Positions 51,901 to 55,989 of a DNA stretch of 55,989 nt are shown piece by piece; the stretch's first letter is position 1; every line of letters starts with the position of its first letter. Made by a program: the position numbers and the translations under genes. Source of the stretch: Ochromonas danica (Eukaryota; Sar; Chrysophyceae; Chromulinales; Chromulinaceae); NCBI GenBank assembly GCA_015146655.1, contig VKHL01000171.1, forward strand, positions 1 through 55,989, in the 5' to 3' direction. Under the pieces are notes generated by a model. That model was given only the letters and a program-made list of their open reading frames with translations, did not search any database and was not told the DNA's origin.

Positions 51901-54650
51901 GGTTGTCCAGAAGGCTGGCTAGAGGGCTGAGAGGTTGGTTGAAATGAAGGTTGGCTGGAAGGTTGTGAAGAAGGCTGACTGGTTGGCTGACTCGAGGGGA
52001 AGACACCCACAGCATTTCTAATGCGATTGAACTCGCTCGGACTGATTAAGATGTTTTGAGTTGCATTCGTCTCACACCATACCCAGGTCGGGTCTGTTCT
52101 CCACATCACCATTCCCGTTGCTGTATCCACAGCTCTGACAACAATAAATGCATTTCCTCCTGTATTGGCCGAATCGATATAGATACGATTCCAACCTTGA
52201 TTTACAGTAAGAAGCTTGCTATTATTTGATAGACCAGACCTGACGAAAAACAGACCATTGAAATAGATTTTGCAAGTATCATCACAAAAAGCATCGACTC
52301 GAGCACGGTAAGCTTCTTTGGCATATATTACTTTTTGATACCTCTTCGTCGAAAAGTCATTGCGTTGAGCATAAGAGTTTAAAGGCGCGAAGAAAATGGG
52401 TTGAGGAAGAGTATCTACCCAACCATTGGGGATAGTCGGAATGACATAAACTGGATAGAATGGTGAAAAGTATCCCATCATCAACGATTCTGAATAAACC
52501 AGCCCATTGCCTGCCACCATGCAGCTTTGACCATTCTCATAGAACGTCCTCGTCGCCATCGTATACTCAGCAGACGCACCATCACTACCATTGCCAACAA
52601 AGGTAACGAACTTCTTATCAGAAGCGCGGACAACTTGGAGACGATTCGTGCCAGAGCCTGCAACAAACACATTGCCACTCCCATCTGCACAAACCCCCAA
52701 TGGAAGGGACATAGCAGATGAAGAAGCCAGAACTCCCTCACCCGAATAGCCGAATCCATGAGCACCTGCTAGAGTTGTCAGAGTATTGGAAGTGAAATTG
52801 GCAACTCGAATAGCATAGTAGGTGCTGTCAGCAATGTATAGAAGGTCAGTGCTGTCTTTCCACAGACCATTCACGACTCCCAATGCACTCACACCATACA
52901 GAGCAGAATTCGCAGTATATCCTGAACTGCCTTTCCCTATCACTGTCGAGATCATACCTGTCGATACCACCAGTCGACGCACAATGTACAGGCTATCATA
53001 GATGTACAAGTTATCACCAGTCTTATCAATCGCTATGGCTCGAGGAGAACACAGCGAGGCAGATGTAACTGGTCCAGAGTAGCTCCAAACCTGGGAACAA
53101 CCAGAGGAAGTCCCTGCAATGGTCGAAATCCGCCCATTGGATGAGAGAACTTGCCTCACGCGGTGGCTACCATACTCTGCAATGTACAGGTTGCCCACAC
53201 TATCCCCACAAAGAGATATAGGCAAATTCAGCTGGCTGATTGAAGCAGACACACCATCCACACTATAGCCTCCCACTCCCGTACCGGCATAGACCGACAT
53301 GTGCTGAGTCGAGAGATCGACCTTATGGACGCGATGCTTGTTGTATTCGGCAAGATAGAGAGAATTCGTAGAGCTGCTACTCCACAGACCTGTTAGGGTG
53401 GATAAGGGAGTGTGGGACGCATTCACAACCACACCGTTCACATAACCCACCACCACCTCGATCTTCTTCGTGTTGCTGCTGCTCGTATTACCAGAGAAAT
53501 AAGGCAGCTTCCAAATCACACTGTTGTCGCAATCGCTGATAAACACATTCCCCACTCCATCCACCACACAGCCAAAGGATGTTCCCACACGAGTCTGTAT
53601 CGCAAGCTGGCCATGAGCCAGCATTATACTACCGTTCACACCTCTTCCTCCCACGAAAGTGCTGATCTTCGAGGATGGGTCAATCCGCCTCCCGCCATAT
53701 TGCTCTTGCATGATGTAGAGATTGCCTGAAGTGTCCCCACAAATAGCCTGTGGATAGAAGACAGTAGCAGAAGAGACAGCACCACCATCACCTGTTGATG
53801 AGCAAGTGTTGCCTGTACCACCCACAAGTGAACTTCCCACTCCCGTGGATGGATTGACTTTAGCAACAAAGCACTCCAATCCACTAACATATAGCATCCC
53901 AAGTGTATCTATCCAAAGATTGCTAGGTTTCGTAGGTGGGGTTCCATAGAGCAACTGAATGGTTCCATTACTAAGAGTCACTGCTCGAATTTTGTTACTC
54001 GCCATTTCTGCTATAAATATAGTAGGAGACGTTCCACCATAGTAAACTATGCCACGAGGCGATCTCATGGTGGCAGATGTCGCAGGTCCACCATCACCTG
54101 AATAAGAACACACTCGATAGCTTCCCGCCAGATTCATAATGACACCAGTGCTCGTCACGACACGCACACGACATCCCATCTCCTCAGAATAATACAACTT
54201 CCCAGTTGGAGCTCCAGTGAGACCAAACAGAGTGTCAATATAGGCTGATGTAGCAGGAATAGAAGCGCTGGTCGCATCCGTACCACCTCCTGCAACGGTT
54301 GTGATGATATTGGTATTGGCAGCCACGCGACGGATGAGATGACTCCCTGCTCCCCCTGCTTCGGCCACATACAAGTTGCCTAAGCTGTCTCGCCACATCG
54401 AATGAGGAGAAGAAAAGCCAGCTTGGGTCGCAGGCCCTCCATCACCTCGACTGCTCTGATCGGTCAGAGTGTATCCTGCCTCACTGGTCACCAAGTAGTC
54501 GCCACTAATGGTCAGAGCCATCACACCGCTTCCTTTGACACAAACACCATTGCTATCACTTGCCCAGTATTTCAGATCCCAGAAGAAGATGGAAAGACAG
54601 GTAAAGAAGAAGAGAGTGTGGACTGCAGGAAAAGAGGACAAGGCCATCAT
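45942..54650 (-). CDS. Giant NHL / PSxQP-repeat multipass surface protein (2,902 aa)
   Basis: One uninterrupted 2,902-codon frame. Residues 1-30 are a signal peptide (MMALSSFPAVHTLFFFTCLS). About 50-720 consists of many NHL-type beta-propeller blades (GDGGPATQAGFSSPHSM, DSLGNLYVAEAG, IRRV, ITTVAGGG), probably two or more propellers. About 725-880 is a beta-rich domain (CKIYFNGLFFV, GWNRIYIDSA). About 880-1680 is the PSxQP spacer (PSSQPSSQPTSQPSGQP), then Ser-rich and a Cys-rich module at about 1780-1865. At least eight membrane segments follow near 1911, 2066, 2166, 2220, 2400, 2436, 2646 and 2676, with large basic/acidic loops, and the tail is acidic and serine-rich. Propeller plus stalk plus multipass base suggests a cell-surface adhesion or sensing protein; no channel or kinase motif was identified. 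Like the LRR gene it has no evident introns. Confidence 0.85.
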   Translation of the reverse strand: MMALSSFPAVHTLFFFTCLSIFFWDLKYWASDSNGVCVKGSGVMALTISGDYLVTSEAGYTLTDQSSRGDGGPATQAGFSSPHSMWRDSLGNLYVAEAGGAGSHLIRRVAANTNIITTVAGGGTDATSASIPATSAYIDTLFGLTGAPTGKLYYSEEMGCRVRVVTSTGVIMNLAGSYRVCSYSGDGGPATSATMRSPRGIVYYGGTSPTIFIAEMASNKIRAVTLSNGTIQLLYGTPPTKPSNLWIDTLGMLYVSGLECFVAKVNPSTGVGSSLVGGTGNTCSSTGDGGAVSSATVFYPQAICGDTSGNLYIMQEQYGGRRIDPSSKISTFVGGRGVNGSIMLAHGQLAIQTRVGTSFGCVVDGVGNVFISDCDNSVIWKLPYFSGNTSSSNTKKIEVVVGYVNGVVVNASHTPLSTLTGLWSSSSTNSLYLAEYNKHRVHKVDLSTQHMSVYAGTGVGGYSVDGVSASISQLNLPISLCGDSVGNLYIAEYGSHRVRQVLSSNGRISTIAGTSSGCSQVWSYSGPVTSASLCSPRAIAIDKTGDNLYIYDSLYIVRRLVVSTGMISTVIGKGSSGYTANSALYGVSALGVVNGLWKDSTDLLYIADSTYYAIRVANFTSNTLTTLAGAHGFGYSGEGVLASSSAMSLPLGVCADGSGNVFVAGSGTNRLQVVRASDKKFVTFVGNGSDGASAEYTMATRTFYENGQSCMVAGNGLVYSESLMMGYFSPFYPVYVIPTIPNGWVDTLPQPIFFAPLNSYAQRNDFSTKRYQKVIYAKEAYRARVDAFCDDTCKIYFNGLFFVRSGLSNNSKLLTVNQGWNRIYIDSANTGGNAFIVVRAVDTATGMVMWRTDPTWVWCETNATQNILISPSEFNRIRNAVGVFPSSQPTSQPSSQPSSQPSFQPTSQPSSQPSGQPTGSPMGHPTSRPTTQPSSHPSRAPSGQPTAKPTNQPSSRPSSQPTSQPSGQPSSQPTRQPSSQPSSKPTSQPSTSPTGQPTTLPSGQPSCQPSSQPSIQPNSQPSSQPTGQPRASPTSYPSSQPSSQPSVSPTGQPTTLPSSQPSGRPSSQPSVQPSSQPSGQPSVRPTSYPSSQPSSQPSGQPSDRPSGFPSYRPSGVPSSQPTSQPSGQPNSQPTSQPSTQPSLQPSTNPTGQPTTSPSGHPSCQPSSQPSIQPSSQPTCQPSARPTSYPSSQPSSQPSGQPSDRPSGFPSCRPSGVPSSQPTSQPSGQPNSQPTSQPSTQPSSRPSGQPSDRPSGSPSCRPSGVPSSQPTSQPSGQPNSQPTSQPSTQPSLQPSTNPTGQPTTSPSGHPSCQPSSQPSIQPSSQPTCQPSARPTSYPSSQPSSQPSGQPSDRPSGFPSCRPSGVPSSQPTSQPSGQPNSQPTSQPSTQPSSRPSGQPSDRPSGSPSCRPSGVPSSQPTSQPSGQPNSQPTSQPSTQPSLQPSTNPTGQPTTSPSGHPSCQPSSQPSIQPSSQPTCQPSARPTSYPSSQPSSQPSGQPSDRPSGFPSYRPTGVPSSGPSQRPSSQPTSSPSMQSTSHPSQQPFSVPSSKPSGQSTAVPSKQPMACPTADPSSTPSGQPSRQPSSCPSGQPSRQPTSQPSTTPSVHPSTAPSGQPSSKPTAQPSSKPSDKPTCRPSSSQPSRQPTSQPSGQPTRQPSCSPTGQPSSQPSDQPSTVPTRQPTSHPTGLIGSSVTTVVPSNSSTAAVNVSGQSVQIGGMSSSSTATVTVTTVSSSSSNSNASALASVLKSPVVTVTVSNSSSGAAFTATIVVSSSASSKNSSSVTIFTHNCTTQKKEQVIFNCSDANVLYNLTCSGKAAAKVEQQCPVSQLQCSVIDMNTYRVMDSNYCTVVSSSGSNVVCKCGFSNSNSSSSTSPPSSSPTSASSVSVAVTSNYVTGDFSATVSVAGSMSSATVEDTTSVLATFGGLWLMCILLMASFFLPVDLFGWPSVEVVKVMGTMFSSMRGRRWVVTPLNEGGRSEREKLREEWRRYVKTVLPKVYHPVGWLNRLWSELCGDHEYLKLMVSVVGWHGRGGRGKGGDKEKRREPDSKHQSKPGRGRKEGSEGWEKAFDVMKLLVSFTLSCFLLAWLYDLQYPDDDGSCQQHVTEASCLLRKSPLDSSQAYCSWTPAEAVSAGTLVESKHTTVLSTTSISSTLTDEELHKQCQYSEPNASLLATLLVTVIVSFISAVVTKMVSALISMVTAPSVEADNEDRERGKRKQKGALWWTLSLYFLGELVGMDLLGRVAECRVSEMLSESRAAFLDRLNEVEEVDKMWKRRVREGSIQGDAKNDSLDVGEEEPECSQVESNGGSCFGLPLLPLMRGIKEEKAGVSKVFISLKSHREMLELQHKLLHHAEDSNGKAATLLHAYLYNVVYQRDKEAARILWQTIWKSYRLPPPRVPKAVQWMFGLLVMMSVMGALFFIFLKGLNRGKVWQSNFLQACCIQWAMDVVFVSTVEILWVDFGFPGLVYEEVLLGGYAELVKVVDEVIWVCVKRTGRRRVKKRDQESVPVFMENLLRQQVCVGVPEAKMIALALDDSGAKAKAEADREGGENGDNQMIVHKVEVRSPARIVPVSCEQTWYRKRGMSASAVPTISLSASKRWWEKRRGSVIPDPGISVEGDREGEGDKRGRSSVWFWLLTRLSMSQQRLLVRFFAPIVLAGVILAWSELKQKDKMLESMYEAFMVLLILFLTSVSVGMSVYSQYKALSSYRLSRATIESALMAEWVGEDEEKEKEEDDVREEGDGVGGKQGWREGQAGTHNFHDQRVRREDGEEEGEKEKASLLNEKHHDGDDYNSEESEEDLYNLHNQRSVEVSHLRIEGDLWSEASISLSSHSDYSSISSGRIDNTPPWIDTSDGEDSCSSYSTSDIATRPCYKGLAKLLSDSEMSESKSGSISSSSSCEDEN
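50077..51420 (-). repeat. 444-bp higher-order tandem repeat in the PSxQP region
   Basis: The string CCTGTAGGATTTGTGCTGGG occurs at 50311, 50755 and 51199, exactly 444 bp apart (148 residues). Each unit contains a subunit carrying GGCCTGCAGCTTGGG and variant motifs. It is a tandem array of about three near-identical units inside the shorter PS-x-QP microrepeat. Confidence 0.9.
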
Positions 54651-55989
54651 ATCATTCCTTCCCGTTAACTCAAAAATAATCTCTTTCTCAGTGTTTGATG
54701 ATTTCAGGAGGATTGTGGTGGTAGAAAAATTGGTTTGTTTGTATTATTTTATTTTATTGTCAGAGTTGGGAGGAGAAATATGGAGATATGGGATACAAAA
54801 TCTGATCGCTTTGGAGCCCTTTCCATGGAATCTTTTCCATGGAGTCAGTGGATTCAAACGAAAAAAACGTCGAAAAATCTGCAAAACATGTTTTTGTCCG
54901 TACCTTTCGGTTTTTTCACATCACACAATGATTTAGGTTTTCGATTTACAGCATCACGTAAATTGATTGATTAACACGTAAATCCTTTTCTACCAGCAGA
55001 GGTAAAGCATAATTAGTACAGACGAACAGACCCACCACACGACGATTCATTTTTTCAACAATTTTAAAAGCGTCCTCAGGTTTCAAGTTTGAGTCCTTTA
55101 ATTTCAGATGTGTACTGCTTGGCAAACGCCGTTACCCTCTTTTCGATATCCATTCAAATATGCGATCAAATTTTTAGTGATTAAGATGAAGTAGTTATTT
55201 AGAACTCCTCGAAAAGAGAATCGGAAAAGTGAGGAGAAAGCGCGTAAAGTAATTCCATACAACAAAATGTATATTGATTCAAAGTAATATCCTAACTCAA
55301 GTCTACAACAAAGTGGTGCTGCGAGTTTACATGTTTTATTGGTGACCAGCATCACAATTGGCGCTTCAAATCTTGGAATGATTGTAATGAATCTTGGCAT
55401 AGCTACAAGTGTTTGAAGGACATCACATCACCGAAACAAGGAATAGACAGAGTACTACTAAACCAACGAATCAGATATGGAAGAAGAGTGACAAGTCTTT
55501 CTTGAAATTAATTACTAAATTAAATAGTAGTACTAGACTACTTCCACATGACTTTGTTCTACAAGAAAAAAACGCCTGCAACATACATGTAAGAATTTCT
55601 GCAAAGTTTGTTAAATCTGCTGAATTTCATGTTAGTCATAATACGTCAGTTAATTGAAGTATATCGCAGGACAACTCGAGTTCGGACTTGAAACCCAACT
55701 CAAATCAACTGAACTTCTCGCAAGTTGTGTTCACGGGCATACATTGTAGTTGCCACCACTAAAAATAAAAATTCTTTATCATCAGAATCTAGGATACGCG
55801 GGCATCCACCGCGTTTTCACCATTATAAATGAAGTCTTCGTCGTCAGACTCGAAGGTACGCTGCATTTAGAGCAGTCCATACGTTAATCAACCACCACAA
55901 ACAAACAAACAAACAAACAAACAAACAAAAGTCTAGCATAATGCTATGTTCCAGGATGCGATCCAAAAGCCTCTTGATAAAGAGAACAT
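54651..55989. other. Right-end intergenic region, no supported gene
   Basis: AT-rich. Near 55770-55870 the minus strand encodes two tandem acidic motifs (RTFESDDEDF and RILDSDDKEF), possibly a transposase scrap. An (ACAA)n microsatellite lies at about 55897-55930. Confidence 0.45.
55897..55930. repeat. (ACAA)n microsatellite
   Basis: Uninterrupted tetranucleotide tract of about eight units. Confidence 0.9.

Noticed and set aside
49595-52015. Large minus-strand frames rich in Leu/Asn/Pro
   Set aside because: Shifted frames of the PSxQP repeats of the giant protein; they have no start context or domain.
1-55989. CRISPR arrays, operons, bacterial promoters or ribosome binding sites
   Set aside because: Introns, nucleoporin, PCNA and EJC genes show nuclear eukaryotic DNA; tandem repeats here are coding or simple.

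Overview
This is a eukaryotic nuclear window of moderate AT richness. Most genes carry short GT-AG introns (about 65-140 nt) and intergenic spaces are small. The gene set is that of a nuclear chromosome: PCNA, a Nup58-like FG nucleoporin, a PC4 coactivator, PYM (the exon-junction recycling factor), an ARL2BP/BART protein and a HIRIP3/DEK-C-like chaperone. Two features suggest a stramenopile alga, perhaps a chrysophyte-like lineage. Two proteins have a signal peptide ending in ...AF, as in bipartite plastid targeting of algae with a red secondary plastid. Two giant surface proteins carry LRR or NHL plus PSxQP repeats, a style I associate with heterokonts. The assignment is an inference; I could not run a search.

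Layout. 1-720 is a decayed hAT transposase. 1450-6936 (-) is a huge intronless LRR multipass membrane protein, divergent from ARL2BP (7157-7694, +). 8.2-14.0 kb holds a secreted/plastid SRPBCC protein (-), a CocE/S15 hydrolase (+), a HIRIP3-like protein (-) and a TPMT-type methyltransferase (+). 14.1-15.6 kb is a patchwork: a tiny three-exon membrane protein gene, a tandem duplication of its promoter, a frameshifted small ORF lying between the two copies, and a complete hAT-type MITE with perfect 8-bp target duplications inside the second copy. 15.8-24.3 kb is a ~2,750-residue coiled-coil protein built on 492-bp near-identical repeats, interrupted by what looks like a false assembly gap. 25.0-26.6 kb is a ferric-reductase-like flavocytochrome.

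27.8-30.0 kb holds PCNA (-) and PYM (+). 31.0-34.9 kb is a four-exon GAF-domain protein of about 1,205 residues (-). 35.3-36.4 kb holds two small genes: a probable mitochondrial single-pass protein and an SMP/LEA-like hydrophilic protein. 36.6-38.6 kb is a type II membrane protein with a Pro/Glu/Gln repeat ectodomain (-). 39.1-41.3 kb is the nucleoporin (-), divergent from PC4 (41.6-42.3 kb, +). 43.3-44.4 kb is a putative plastid coiled-coil gene containing an 87-bp inverted duplication that either breaks it or forms a newly born intron. 45.4-54.7 kb is a decayed fragment plus a 2,902-residue NHL/PSxQP multipass giant (-).

The clearest organisational theme is divergent pairing: LRR/ARL2BP, SRPBCC/CocE, HIRIP3/TPMT, PCNA/PYM, GAF/mitochondrial protein and Nup58/PC4 each share one upstream region of 0.2-0.9 kb. 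Several housekeeping nuclear functions (replication clamp, mRNA recycling, nuclear pore, transcription coactivation, histone handling) sit in these pairs. The two giant receptor-like genes have no recognisable introns and are the longest units after the coiled-coil gene.
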